Positions 31,764-42,940 of a DNA stretch of 64,000 bases are shown one piece after another; position 1 is the stretch's first letter; each line of letters starts with the position of its first letter. This DNA is from a virus. Location: the IMG/VR virus record IMGVR_UViG_3300025168_000074, positions 1 to 64,000 of that record. One strand, 5' to 3'. Position numbers and translations under genes: made by a program. Under the pieces are notes generated by a model, which was given only the letters and a program-made list of their open reading frames with translations, did not search any database and had not been told where the DNA came from.

Positions 31764-33398
31764 ATGGCACAAGACTACTCTAAATTTTTCCAAGGACTTT
31801 ACAATACGTCCGGGTTTGATGGGACAATAGAATCTGATTTCTTAAAATTAGGGCAGATTCCTGATGACCGTAAGCCTGATTTGATTGATTACAATCTTAA
31901 CGGCTTTAACGATTACCGCGCAGCACTGCAGAACTACCTTAGGGCTGTATACCCACTGGACTACAATAACTTCGCAGCCTCCGACCTAGGACAGATGCTG
32001 TTGGAAATGTTTGCTTATATGGGAACCACACTAACCTTACGTGCGGACATGACAGCTAATGAAATGTATATTGACACGGTTAAAGATAGAGGTAATCTTG
32101 GTCGACTTCTTGAGTTGATTGGGGTAGCCATGAAAGGACCTACTGCATCTAAAGCGACAGGTAAATTAACCTTACCTATTTCATACCCAAACATCGACGC
32201 CGCTGGGGTCACCATAACAGAAAGCAATAGACAAATCCAAATTGTTAACCAAAGAACTGGCACTCCTCTTACCTACTCGATTATGCGTCAACAACTCGAC
32301 GGCACTTTAGATGTTTTTAGTAGAGATGTGGACATTCTTAAAACAGACTTCGTAGGGGATGCAGTTAGCGATGCGTACGCACCAAACCTTATGTTGTTGG
32401 AGGGAGTCACTCAATCACAAGTAGGAGCTTTTGGTCAAGACGCCAATCGCCAAACCATTAGGATAACTAACGGTCCCGTCATTGAAGGTAGTATCGGGGT
32501 ATCATCCACCGAAAGCGGGGGTACTTATTACAACGAAATTTCTAATCTTTATGTAGCATCTGGAGGAAACACCCCTGTGTTTGAGAAAAAGTACAATCAA
32601 GATATGACAGCAACTCTGTTCTTTGGTGATGGGGTAAGAGGAAGACTGCCGTCTCCGGGAGCTAATTACATAGTTACATACCGTACAGGTGGTGGTGTTA
32701 ATGGCGATATTGCCCGGGGTACCATAAACTCTCCTGTTTCTATAATAAATGGTGTGGACACCCTTGACGCTACCATCGAAAATACTACAAAAGGTTCGGG
32801 CGGTACAGCCGCTGAAACCGTAGCCCACGCAAAGCGCTACGCACCATACTTCTTCAGAACACAGTACCGCGCTGTGACGGGAGAAGATTACAACGCCTTA
32901 GCAAACTCCTTCGTAGGTGTTGCTGGAAAGACTGCCAAAGCAATGGCTTCTGTGCGTAAAAACGGCGCTGCCGCAAACGTTATCGACCTTTTCGTCTTAG
33001 CCAAAGCCTCAGAAACACAACTCGAACGCGCATCTGTAGCTTATAAAAAGGAACTTCTAGATTATTTCCAGAACTATAAAATGCTTACCGATGATATTGT
33101 GGTGTCTGATGGAGTGATTAGAACATTAGATTTAGTTGCCTCTCTGTATATTGATACAAGCAACAGACGAAATGCAGATAACATAAAACAAAAGGCTGCA
33201 AATGAGTTGTTAAGATACTTTAATGTAGATAACATGGAGTTTGGTCAAGTACTTTCTTTAGCAGACCTCAATAACTTTATGTTACAAGTACCTGAAGTAA
33301 GATTCTTTAAGGTTAACAATATCGATTCCGATATATATTTAAATTTCAATGAAATTATCCAACTCAATAACTTTGAGTTTAGCGTAGAATTAGTTTAA
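31764..33398 (+). CDS. 6: baseplate wedge protein gp6 (J-like)
   Basis: 544 aa (T4 gp6 660). The conserved N-terminus is NFAASDLGQMLLEMFAYMGTTLTLRADMTANE, followed by VKDRGNLGRLLELIGVAM. The baseplate-J-like C-terminal domain shows RYAPYFFRTQYRAVTGEDYNALA. gp6 dimers build the ring that triggers sheath contraction. Start codon follows gp25 by one base (TAACATG), and the stop overlaps the gp7-like start (TAATG). Confidence 0.92.
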   Translation: MAQDYSKFFQGLYNTSGFDGTIESDFLKLGQIPDDRKPDLIDYNLNGFNDYRAALQNYLRAVYPLDYNNFAASDLGQMLLEMFAYMGTTLTLRADMTANEMYIDTVKDRGNLGRLLELIGVAMKGPTASKATGKLTLPISYPNIDAAGVTITESNRQIQIVNQRTGTPLTYSIMRQQLDGTLDVFSRDVDILKTDFVGDAVSDAYAPNLMLLEGVTQSQVGAFGQDANRQTIRITNGPVIEGSIGVSSTESGGTYYNEISNLYVASGGNTPVFEKKYNQDMTATLFFGDGVRGRLPSPGANYIVTYRTGGGVNGDIARGTINSPVSIINGVDTLDATIENTTKGSGGTAAETVAHAKRYAPYFFRTQYRAVTGEDYNALANSFVGVAGKTAKAMASVRKNGAAANVIDLFVLAKASETQLERASVAYKKELLDYFQNYKMLTDDIVVSDGVIRTLDLVASLYIDTSNRRNADNIKQKAANELLRYFNVDNMEFGQVLSLADLNNFMLQVPEVRFFKVNNIDSDIYLNFNEIIQLNNFEFSVELV

Positions 33399-36300
33399 TG
33401 GCATCAGACAGTGGACCAGAGCAACAGCATTTTAAAGCGAATTACATAGAAGTAATTAAGCGCATAATTCCTGAATTTTATGACGAGACTGAATATAAAC
33501 TTTTCGGAGAAGAAGAGGATTTACAGTACAATGTACTAGCTAAACTCCTGTATACTGCGAAAAATATGTCGTCTCTTATCGACATACCCGTGTCGTCTGT
33601 CCAGTTTGGTGGGTCCGCAGGCGCGTCTTACTCCAGCGTACGCTTTGTACCCTACTTCGTTCCTTTTAATAAGATAAGTAGAGTTTCTCCTTATGATTAC
33701 GAACGTCATGTAATGAATCCATTAGGAAAGTCTCTTAGAGACTTCACGAATGTAAATGATTTTAGTTCTTTTATAATTACGTCTGCGTTACCACACACCC
33801 AATTAAACTATGTAACCGAAAGATTTGTTTCTGGGTATAGCGCGACAGTAGACGAATCCGTCTCATCTGTCTCCTCAGTACAAAACGCACTACTAGAGAA
33901 TTTAGGGTGGACTTACATGCTGAACACTAGTGGTAAGGTAGTAGACAGTAACTCCCTTGCACCCAGCTCTTTACTTTTAAGCAGTATAACAAACGAGCTC
34001 TACTTAGGAAAACAGCTAACCGAGGCAACCGGCGTTTCCATTATAATGAAATGGCTTCTCCGGAACTGTTTGGGTGGAGGTTCTGAATGGACCCAAATAA
34101 GACAGAATTATTTAGGACCCCCTTTTAACGCGCTCTCGTCTACATACTCCAACAATTACTACGCATCGGGCGCACAACTAGTAAGTGCCTTAGATACAAT
34201 GGTTAATGTGTGGGTAAATGAAGACGACCCTAACTCCTTATACTTTAAGGATATTGTAAACGCATCTCTACTTGGTCTTGACGTAAGGCGAATGGAGAAC
34301 GCTGGTCCTATGGGTAAGATGTTGAAGGCTTTAGCCTATGGATTTTATGATGTTAAAGATACCATTCGCGACGTACAGTTCTTGTTGGATATTGACGAAT
34401 GCCCTGAAGAATTTTTACAATACCTAGGACGTTACTTGGGGTGGACATTCTTTTCCGAAGACCCCGCTAAATGGAGAGAGCAGCTTAAACAAGCGATATA
34501 TCTGTACAAAGCAAAAGGAACACGACAGGCTTTAACCCAAGCTGTTCAAATGGTAATTCCTTCGGGTCTCTGGGATGCTAACAACGCAACCTCCGGTATC
34601 CAGGAGCTTTACGAGTCTTACGTACCTAACCTAATTTATTATGTTATTAAAACCGAAACCGATTTTGGAAGTAATCCTGAATCATACGGTAAGCTACTTA
34701 GGTCATGGAATAGGTCATTAGCAGCTTCAGGCGTTAATATGCAGATGGTAAATTTCGATACGAATGACCCTGATAATAACGCTAGATTCCTTACAGATTA
34801 CATACTTCAATATTTAAATGAGAAGCACGACTTTATTAGATTCCATTCTAAGAGTTTTAAAGATTCGGATATTATAAACACCCAAGTAAGTGCTGGTGTA
34901 AAATTTCCTGGCTTCTTTCATCGTGGAAGAAAAATACCAGTCCCTCCTTTCGAGGAACATCGTTTCTATCAAAATACTTTAATAGATGCGCCTGTACTGC
35001 GTGACCTGTCCGCGTTGATGATTCGCCCTGTCCAAAACTTAGGTCTTAATGTGTCGTCTACAGCAGCAGCAAGCCTCTCTCGATATATAACAAATGAAAC
35101 GGAGTTAAAAGGCGGTAACATGTTTAATATGCCTGCCATGGGCGCAAACCTAACGTTTAAGTTTATGACGTCCGGGCTCGAGCTTCCATATAACTATCAA
35201 AGAATTATTAGGAAAGGAGAGTTAGAAAATATGTCATTGTTTGATTTGTGGAACTCAAAAGCTTCCACCGTCAACAGTAAATTCCTAGCTTCATCTATCG
35301 ACTGGAACGTAGATGATTTTCACAATTTAGCAGAGACCAAATTAGGTAATCAAGCATTACCCTCGATTATAGATATCTTCCGTCAGTTTAGCCCTTTTCA
35401 CGTATTAAATAAAATATACGCCGGGTTTGAGCAGGAAGACATATACCCTATGTGGTCAGGAATTGCAGATAACTCGGAGATAGAGATTATCCAAACCCTA
35501 CAAACCGATGCGGACCAATGGAACAGCAGTTTCGTTACCTCTTCGTTCCCAGGAACCATAGGTACTGGAGTCTTCTCCGGGATATTTCCTAATATAACAA
35601 ACCCTCAACATGGCAGATGGGTTCCATCTGCAACACTGTACACCTCCCCATATTTTTGGAGCGGTGGTGGTGATGGTACAGAGAATAATCTACCGATTGG
35701 GTATAAACAAGTTGGTAATGCCCCTCGAAGCGCAGGGCGACGTAGAAGCAATCAGTACAAATTTACTGGGTGGGCTTACACAAGACGAGGTCTAAACCAA
35801 CCTATTAACACTGATTTATTTACCTTTAGTGGTACGGATGCTGCAAGAGGTTTGTATGCGTCTGGTTTCATGCCAAAAGGATTTAATTTTTCTTCTCAAA
35901 ATTTTGTAACTGCAAGCGGAAGCTTATCCTCCGTTTACTCTTACTACGATTCAAGTGGAGACATCCCATCCTTCCCAGGTTACGGCGGGAATACTATTAA
36001 AGGGTACTTTCCAGCACGAGCTATTCCCGATGAGGAGCTAAATGTTTCTGGGTGGAATACCTTAAGGGCAACCTTCGGTTCCCAAATACTTCACACCTTA
36101 GCAGATATATTTGCACGACGTGGTGCGGAAGACAACAGGTGGCAGCTGCAGACCGAAGAAAGTTATATTAACTTTAAGTGGGGTAACGGGATGATGTTAT
36201 TGCATAACGCATTAAACGATATTTTCGGGGGTCAATTACGAAATGTTGTGTCTGTAGGCACTCAGCAGGTAGGGGACAAATATTCAGGAGGGTTCAATTT

Positions 36301-38233
36301 AATCTCTCACATATTTGGTCCTATACTCTTTAACCACTCTTTTAATATACCTGGAAGTATTATAGCTAATTTAGGTAAAGCAGCATTTCCATCCATCGAT
36401 GGTACGGCTGTATCTGCAGGATACACTTCTTGGAGCGCCTTAGCTACAACACCAGCAGTTACCGAGGACCCTATCTTCATTACGGCTGGCGGAAACCGCC
36501 GCATATTAGAGACCGGTATTTTGCAGGCTAATGCGTACAATACCTACAGACATCCGTTAGACCTTTTTGAAGCTCCGAACACAGAGTATTTTTCAAACGG
36601 AGTACTTTTATCGGGAATTGATACTGTAGCACCTAACGTAAACTCGTTAGCTGTCTACAATTCTAAAACCAGTACAAGTTACAATGCAGACAAACTAGGA
36701 CCTTCGGGAATAACTTTAATCCAGAGACATACCACGACTAACCCACGCGAAACTGTTAGAGTTCGTTATCCGTTGGATGGTAATATGAATTACTCCTATA
36801 ACGGTCGTTTTAAATTTCCCCCTAGGGATGAAGCCACACTTAGCAGAAGTTTATCTTCTATAGCAGCTTGGGGTTTAATCGACCAATATAGAGCCTCTGG
36901 TATTTCTGCACAACTAATTGCTGATACTAGCATTGATTTAAATGCCTCCACTACATTAATTGAAACTAATGCGAGCGCCCTTAATTTTGTTAAACTTAGT
37001 TGTAGCGGAGGAGGTAAACTATCTACAAGCAGTATTCTTGGGTTTATTAATAACCCGTCCCTAGCAACACGGGTTAACACTGGGAGCAGATATACCCCTG
37101 CTAACCTGCGGTATTTGGAACCAGGCAGAACATACTCTATTACTTTAGATGCCTCCTCAAACAGCTTAGGAACCCCTTTGCTTACGTACAGCGTACTTAA
37201 CCGTGGAAGCGGGGGTCAATGGAAACAAATTTTGGCTGATGGAACAGGAGGAACTTGGATAAACACAACAACCGATTTGTCCGGAAACCAAGTAAACCCA
37301 TTATTCAGCAGTACTGAAGATTCAGGAAAAGATTGGAAAACTTATAGCGGAACTGTTACTGTTTCGTCGACATTCCAGAAATCGGACAACCATCAACTTT
37401 GGATAACACCTATGCAAAAGGGGACTCAAACGCAGAAAGTTACTTTTGGAATCCGTGACGTGCAGTTCAAAGAGATGTCCCCTCCGAGCCTAACCCCTAA
37501 AAGTAATGGAGTGGTGGGAAATAAATTATTACCTAACTCCAACTACCTATTGAAGTTACGTGCGCAGGTAGCGCAGTTAGCTGCTGAAACGCCAGTAGAT
37601 GAAAAAGTATTTATTCGGCTTGTTGTAGAGCAAAAACCTTTCCTTGGAAATGGTTACGAAGACTTTTTATGTCGTTCATGGGCTTTCAATTGGAATAATC
37701 GCAGATGGGCTGTAGCAAAAGAGATGACTCCTCAAGAAGAGTGGTTACAAGTCCCTTTAACAGCGATACGTCTTAATGCAAGCGGGTACCAAACAGAAGA
37801 GGATGAAACTTTCGAAATACAGTTTAACACCCAAAACAGTAGAACCCCCTTATCTTATCGCTCTTTATCTGTTCAAGGACCTATGAACGGATACTTCGCC
37901 TCCGCAGGTCCTGTACACGACGACCAGTCTGTTTACTATTTAGAGGTAGCAAAACCTATGCGTACCGGAGAATATAATGGAGTAACAATAAAAAGTATTA
38001 GTTTAGTAAATGAGCTCTATAATAAATATGCGGATGATTTACAGAAACCAGAGTTTTGGGGAGCATTCCAATTCTTCGATAGATTAGGAAACAGTAAATC
38101 TTCAAGAGACGCTAGAGATTCTTCTGGTACTTATCATACTTCTGGAGGTTCAAGAAGCGAGTACTTGGAATACTGGGGAGGCAGTCACTCTGCAACGGAC
38201 GGAATCTACGGGTTCAGAGACCAACAACATTAA
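33398..38233 (+). CDS. 7: giant gp7-like baseplate wedge protein
   Basis: 1611 aa against 1032 in T4 gp7. The N-terminal KRIIPEFYDETEYKLFG and the gpI-like segment at about 331-385 (DIDECPEEFLQYLGRYLGW...LKQAIYLYKAKGTRQALTQAVQMV) identify the wedge function. From about residue 1100 the chain becomes beta-rich with repeated lectin-like strands (LEPGRTYSITLDASS, LLPNSNYLLKLRAQ). These look like carbohydrate-binding jelly rolls added to the wedge. Directly coupled to gp6. Confidence 0.8.
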   Translation: MASDSGPEQQHFKANYIEVIKRIIPEFYDETEYKLFGEEEDLQYNVLAKLLYTAKNMSSLIDIPVSSVQFGGSAGASYSSVRFVPYFVPFNKISRVSPYDYERHVMNPLGKSLRDFTNVNDFSSFIITSALPHTQLNYVTERFVSGYSATVDESVSSVSSVQNALLENLGWTYMLNTSGKVVDSNSLAPSSLLLSSITNELYLGKQLTEATGVSIIMKWLLRNCLGGGSEWTQIRQNYLGPPFNALSSTYSNNYYASGAQLVSALDTMVNVWVNEDDPNSLYFKDIVNASLLGLDVRRMENAGPMGKMLKALAYGFYDVKDTIRDVQFLLDIDECPEEFLQYLGRYLGWTFFSEDPAKWREQLKQAIYLYKAKGTRQALTQAVQMVIPSGLWDANNATSGIQELYESYVPNLIYYVIKTETDFGSNPESYGKLLRSWNRSLAASGVNMQMVNFDTNDPDNNARFLTDYILQYLNEKHDFIRFHSKSFKDSDIINTQVSAGVKFPGFFHRGRKIPVPPFEEHRFYQNTLIDAPVLRDLSALMIRPVQNLGLNVSSTAAASLSRYITNETELKGGNMFNMPAMGANLTFKFMTSGLELPYNYQRIIRKGELENMSLFDLWNSKASTVNSKFLASSIDWNVDDFHNLAETKLGNQALPSIIDIFRQFSPFHVLNKIYAGFEQEDIYPMWSGIADNSEIEIIQTLQTDADQWNSSFVTSSFPGTIGTGVFSGIFPNITNPQHGRWVPSATLYTSPYFWSGGGDGTENNLPIGYKQVGNAPRSAGRRRSNQYKFTGWAYTRRGLNQPINTDLFTFSGTDAARGLYASGFMPKGFNFSSQNFVTASGSLSSVYSYYDSSGDIPSFPGYGGNTIKGYFPARAIPDEELNVSGWNTLRATFGSQILHTLADIFARRGAEDNRWQLQTEESYINFKWGNGMMLLHNALNDIFGGQLRNVVSVGTQQVGDKYSGGFNLISHIFGPILFNHSFNIPGSIIANLGKAAFPSIDGTAVSAGYTSWSALATTPAVTEDPIFITAGGNRRILETGILQANAYNTYRHPLDLFEAPNTEYFSNGVLLSGIDTVAPNVNSLAVYNSKTSTSYNADKLGPSGITLIQRHTTTNPRETVRVRYPLDGNMNYSYNGRFKFPPRDEATLSRSLSSIAAWGLIDQYRASGISAQLIADTSIDLNASTTLIETNASALNFVKLSCSGGGKLSTSSILGFINNPSLATRVNTGSRYTPANLRYLEPGRTYSITLDASSNSLGTPLLTYSVLNRGSGGQWKQILADGTGGTWINTTTDLSGNQVNPLFSSTEDSGKDWKTYSGTVTVSSTFQKSDNHQLWITPMQKGTQTQKVTFGIRDVQFKEMSPPSLTPKSNGVVGNKLLPNSNYLLKLRAQVAQLAAETPVDEKVFIRLVVEQKPFLGNGYEDFLCRSWAFNWNNRRWAVAKEMTPQEEWLQVPLTAIRLNASGYQTEEDETFEIQFNTQNSRTPLSYRSLSVQGPMNGYFASAGPVHDDQSVYYLEVAKPMRTGEYNGVTIKSISLVNELYNKYADDLQKPEFWGAFQFFDRLGNSKSSRDARDSSGTYHTSGGSRSEYLEYWGGSHSATDGIYGFRDQQH

Positions 38234-38235
38234 TA

Positions 38236-41200
38236 ATGATTAAAGGCAATATAGAAATAATTCAAAGCTGCGGCGATAAAAATACCACCTTGTTTAAAGG
38301 TAGTAACATGGTTACTGATGGTGTAAGAAAATCTATAGCTGACGTAATGACCTATATGCCAAACCCTTTTGGTGGAAGTGCAATGGAGGTAGGTACAAGC
38401 TCAGTCTCTAGCTATCAAATACAGGCGATGAGTTTAGGGAGTGCTGAGTATTACTACAACGCAAGAAACTCTCGTTTCTGGTTTAGTTCTATGGAGCAGT
38501 CTGGAGTAAGGTTTCAATACCTCACCCCAAATAAAAATAATCACTTTGAAATGCTCGACTGCTACTCCTCTATTGGAAACAGTCAGTGGATGTCGAAGCA
38601 ATCCCATGAAGCTAATTTAATTAAAGATAGTACGTTGGAGGACTTCTCAGAGTGGAATTTCCGACAAGACGACCCACCGAACCCAGCCAAAGACCCTATT
38701 TCCAGAATAACTACCCCTTTCGCAGAAGGTACGAAGGAGGTTACCCGATTTGAGGTTAGGCAAGGACAAGTACATACTATAATTTCTCAGCAAGTAGACA
38801 TGAGTTTAGGAGAAGTTTATCACGTCCTTACTCACGGTAAGGCGTACGAAGCTACCTTTGATGTACGTATAGCCAGAGGACGTCTAGGTCAGATTTATGA
38901 GTACTACGATTTTACTCAAGACCAGTTTGTTTTATTTGCCGACGCAGAAAAGACAACTAGAAAACAGATTAAACTTCCGGACAATTACGGAGTCGACAGC
39001 TTTCGTTTTAAACTTGAAGGGCATGCTCGAATGGAGGACTTCAATCAGAACGGACAGTACTTTATTGAGTACAGTTTCCCTGCTTTAGAATATAAGGATT
39101 GGACGTTTGCTCCATGGGAAACTAATTACGTAAATCCTTATATTGATATTATAAAATTAGAATTATTGAGTGATAGTAGTTACATACTAGAAAACCCTAA
39201 TTTCTTGAAGCATCAAAGTCGTCTATTAAACAGCGATTTTAATCATACTTATGATTTGGTTTCTCCATACTCGGAAGTAAATAATGCAGTTAAGGCTCGT
39301 GAACGAGGCTTGGTAGGAATAATAGGATGGAGCCAAGTAAATCCGTTAGCTAAGTTTTCCGATAACCCTACCTTTAAGGAAAGTGCTTCTGGCTTAGGTT
39401 ATGTACAACCGCTAACAGAGGGACTTCAACAAAATAAAGTTTTTTCTTCCGTTTACAATGGAGTTCTGCTACACGCCTCTTCCGCCGATTTAGCATCGAG
39501 CGGAGCTGCATCGATATCCCAAATATTCCTCCCTCCTTACACTGACCGCAACCTGTTTGCTTTTATGAATGAGAGTGACACTGCACCTAATAATTTAGGT
39601 AAAGGTGTACGGGGACAAGAAGATAATAACGCCACTTATATGCTTTACTTTAACGGCATGGTGTCAGGAGAAGCTACAGCTGCAAACTGCGGACACATTG
39701 AGGCTACTTTAAAAGATACTCAAGGAAACTCTTACGCGTTTTACCCAGACCCAATCACTGGAGTATGTGATAAGTTTCAAGATGGTGGAATATCTAAAAA
39801 GTTTACTTTCGATACTAAAAATACATGGCTTCAATTCAGTGTACCGGTAACTCTCCCCCCTTCTGTAAATGGAGAAGGTTATACGTTAGAGATAAAAGCA
39901 AGCGGGAGAACCGACACTAATGGTTTCTGTTTTTACGCTCTAAAAGATTTAAGTTTTGGTCCTTTAGGGGAGTGGAGGGTTTACTCCTACAACAAAGGCG
40001 ATGAGGGCACCGATTATGCAACTCGTTATTCAAACTGGGCATTAAGTTCAGGTTCTTGGTCCCGAGTTACATCCGGAGCAATATTCTCCTCGTTAAGCTT
40101 TAGTTCCCAGAAGTACGACCCTACTTCAATAGAAGCCGAACAAATACGTAACTCAATCTATAACCCTACTACTTCTGAGGAAGTTATGCCCGTTAATCAA
40201 TTAGTGCAAAATATAGTTGGTTTAGAACCGACCAAGTCATATAGACTTTCTTTAAAGGGAAGTACGAAAGATGCTACTGACCCTGCGTTTGTTGCTGTAC
40301 TCAAAGCAAAATCTAGAGGGGAGAAAGAACTAAGACTTCACGATTCCTATAACGTATTCGGAAGTTACTTCACCCCCAACCCTGCTACTGAACAGCAAAA
40401 TGGCACTATCAACCCGGCGACCATCAATACTACGCTCCCAGGAAACTTTTCCCCGTATTACAACAATACTTTTGGGCAAAATGGCTCTACGGTAATACGA
40501 CGTTCCTTCCCTACTTTTTCTTACCCAATTGCAAATCAAAACGCGCAAGCTACTGATTGGGGCGTAGAGGTAGGTGATACGACAGCCGCCAATGTAGGGC
40601 AGACATTCGTCCCCGTGAATCGAGGTAACTACACCCTTTCTATGGATATTACCAGTGAAGAGCAAAACGACTTAGGTAAAGGCAGTCATTTCATACTAAG
40701 TGCAATAGCTGACACAAGCAACTTCAAATTGTATTGGAATTGGAGTGCAGGTAACTTCGAACGACCTAGTCATCCGGACGGGCGAGTAGGAGATTCTTTT
40801 TTTAATGGGCATGGGTATAACCGCGAACTATCCTCGCTTTACATGCTTCCGTTACCATCTTCTCAAAATAAATATACTTCTTTTAAGCATGATAAACTTA
40901 TTAGAGTGAATGATGGTGCTGGGATAGCTGTAAATACTGAACGCTTGGACAATATAGAAGATGGTCCGTTGGTTGGTCGGTACCGCATAGGAGCCCTTTT
41001 AATGGGTCCAAGACCAGCGACAACCCAAACGGGAACGGGGCAGTATGGCGGAAAGGCTATGATTAAAAATCTAAGTCTTCGTGGACCTTCCCTTAACCCT
41101 GGAATATCCCCTTCTATTGAGAAGTACTATGATTTCGACGCACAAACATGGGGAGCAAATTACAAATACGTTAAACTTGAAGTTAATAGTAGCCGAGCCA

Positions 41201-42939
41201 CTACTCCCCGTAGTTTTATAGCCACCACTCCCCAAATGATATCTAATATGGCAGTCAATGGTTTGGACCGCGATACACAGTATCAACTAAATATTATGGA
41301 TGCGTCTGGCGGGGAGTATACGTTATACGACGTTGCCATTAACGACTCAGCTTTGGTAGCCAATACAGGGAATGATTTGTGGCAAAGAGATGCAGGAATA
41401 TTCACAAGCGAGCCGTACGCAGATAATCACATCACCAAATACAGTGATGGTACTGTAATAAAACCTCTTAACAACGGGATACTTAGCAATCTAGACTCAC
41501 CTGCAGATTGGGGTACATCCTATGGGTATCAGCAATGGGAAGCAAACGCATTCACTCCCGCAGGTGTTGTTCAGAACAGTACAGTACCTAATACCGCTGT
41601 AGTTCCAACCCTTGGCGTTTCCGGATTCAACTCTACTACCCATAGACCACAAGTCATTAGTAATTTTATTTTACAGGATTACAATATTTCTGCATCGGAG
41701 TACATGGCTGTAGGGTGGGATACAAATGTAACCCAACTTGGTCCTGCTACAATCCCGACAGCAGAGATGAGGTTGTACGCGATGTACAACGGGAATAAAT
41801 ACACGTACAATTTTGGCGCACAGAATTGGGATTCTATCCGAAGCCAGGCACAGATTAACGCTCAAGGAGCTACTTGGGTAAGTTCAATACAGCTTGCGGC
41901 TTCCTCAAGCGATGATGCTTCATGGGGATGGGGAGACGTAAGCGCAACTAATGATGTTATTAATTACACTCACTTCCTTTCTCCTGTGTTTAAGGCTCCA
42001 ACTTTTGGACCTACTACAAAGATAATTGCAGCGCTGGAGTTTCAAGGGAAGTTAGCAGATGACGAGACAATAAACATTAAGTCGTTCAAAACGTACTCGT
42101 GGAAAGAGCAGGTCCACGACACTTTCAGAGTATCCGGAGAGACGTTCGCTTTCCCTGAATTTCCTCAACCTAGTGACCACACATTACAATCTGCAACCCC
42201 TGCAAATTCTCCGGGTGAGCTAGGTCAGTTCCTTAACCACATTAATTACTTTGATTATAGTTCAATAATATACGCTGACGGCGTTAGCTCTACTCTAGAA
42301 ATAAATAATCCTATGGCTCCCTCTCCTACAGGGGAGTTGAGTTTAGAGGACGCAATTACCATGGGAGCATATCTCCCATCAGCAGGACTCTTCTTTGGGT
42401 CGGGTACATTCGGTACACGTAACCAAGACGTAGAATCAGGTAAAGGTTTAGCGTCCAGTGGAATGGGTCTTGTGTCGGGAACACTTAACCAAATGGGTGT
42501 TGTAAATAGTGATGGTTATATTTATAAGCATCCACATACCCCTACTAATATTCATGATGCAAGTGCCGGTTTTATAGCATCTTCCTTTACTCTCCCAGCA
42601 GCAACGACTTACGCACATAAAACTATAAGATATGTTTTAAAGCTTACTAAAGATGACTGGCATTTCTTAGATTACTACATGGGCGGAATCGGAGCAATGG
42701 GTCTACACACCATTGATTACAAAAAAACATATGAAAAATTAAATACGGCTTACCAAATAAGTGGTACAGGAGTTTCATATTCACAAGGTTCTCGGGCAGG
42801 ACTATATAATGTAGATAACCCTGATAAAAACCCTGTGTTCAATCTAAGTAATAAAAAAGTTATGTTTCCTCCGGGACTACAAATTGATTGGAATAATACA
42901 GATTATATTACTATAATATGGGATACAACCTTTGTCTAA
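38236..42939 (+). CDS. giant beta-rich structural protein with repeated CBM-like modules (1567 aa)
   Basis: Starts MIKGNIEIIQSCGDKNTTLF with an early VTDGVRKSIADVM segment. Then it shows several modules of the type 'L-x-x-x-x-Y-x-L/A-x-L/F' (HGKAYEATFDVRIARG, LEPTKSYRLSLKGSTKD, VNRGNYTLSMDIT, LDRDTQYQLNIMDASGG) separated by Trp-rich linkers. This resembles tandem carbohydrate-binding-module jelly rolls. Position after gp7 corresponds to gp8/gp9/gp10 in T4, but I cannot assign it. Likely a peripheral baseplate/host-contact protein. Confidence 0.6.
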   Translation: MIKGNIEIIQSCGDKNTTLFKGSNMVTDGVRKSIADVMTYMPNPFGGSAMEVGTSSVSSYQIQAMSLGSAEYYYNARNSRFWFSSMEQSGVRFQYLTPNKNNHFEMLDCYSSIGNSQWMSKQSHEANLIKDSTLEDFSEWNFRQDDPPNPAKDPISRITTPFAEGTKEVTRFEVRQGQVHTIISQQVDMSLGEVYHVLTHGKAYEATFDVRIARGRLGQIYEYYDFTQDQFVLFADAEKTTRKQIKLPDNYGVDSFRFKLEGHARMEDFNQNGQYFIEYSFPALEYKDWTFAPWETNYVNPYIDIIKLELLSDSSYILENPNFLKHQSRLLNSDFNHTYDLVSPYSEVNNAVKARERGLVGIIGWSQVNPLAKFSDNPTFKESASGLGYVQPLTEGLQQNKVFSSVYNGVLLHASSADLASSGAASISQIFLPPYTDRNLFAFMNESDTAPNNLGKGVRGQEDNNATYMLYFNGMVSGEATAANCGHIEATLKDTQGNSYAFYPDPITGVCDKFQDGGISKKFTFDTKNTWLQFSVPVTLPPSVNGEGYTLEIKASGRTDTNGFCFYALKDLSFGPLGEWRVYSYNKGDEGTDYATRYSNWALSSGSWSRVTSGAIFSSLSFSSQKYDPTSIEAEQIRNSIYNPTTSEEVMPVNQLVQNIVGLEPTKSYRLSLKGSTKDATDPAFVAVLKAKSRGEKELRLHDSYNVFGSYFTPNPATEQQNGTINPATINTTLPGNFSPYYNNTFGQNGSTVIRRSFPTFSYPIANQNAQATDWGVEVGDTTAANVGQTFVPVNRGNYTLSMDITSEEQNDLGKGSHFILSAIADTSNFKLYWNWSAGNFERPSHPDGRVGDSFFNGHGYNRELSSLYMLPLPSSQNKYTSFKHDKLIRVNDGAGIAVNTERLDNIEDGPLVGRYRIGALLMGPRPATTQTGTGQYGGKAMIKNLSLRGPSLNPGISPSIEKYYDFDAQTWGANYKYVKLEVNSSRATTPRSFIATTPQMISNMAVNGLDRDTQYQLNIMDASGGEYTLYDVAINDSALVANTGNDLWQRDAGIFTSEPYADNHITKYSDGTVIKPLNNGILSNLDSPADWGTSYGYQQWEANAFTPAGVVQNSTVPNTAVVPTLGVSGFNSTTHRPQVISNFILQDYNISASEYMAVGWDTNVTQLGPATIPTAEMRLYAMYNGNKYTYNFGAQNWDSIRSQAQINAQGATWVSSIQLAASSSDDASWGWGDVSATNDVINYTHFLSPVFKAPTFGPTTKIIAALEFQGKLADDETINIKSFKTYSWKEQVHDTFRVSGETFAFPEFPQPSDHTLQSATPANSPGELGQFLNHINYFDYSSIIYADGVSSTLEINNPMAPSPTGELSLEDAITMGAYLPSAGLFFGSGTFGTRNQDVESGKGLASSGMGLVSGTLNQMGVVNSDGYIYKHPHTPTNIHDASAGFIASSFTLPAATTYAHKTIRYVLKLTKDDWHFLDYYMGGIGAMGLHTIDYKKTYEKLNTAYQISGTGVSYSQGSRAGLYNVDNPDKNPVFNLSNKKVMFPPGLQIDWNNTDYITIIWDTTFV

Positions 42940-42940
42940 A

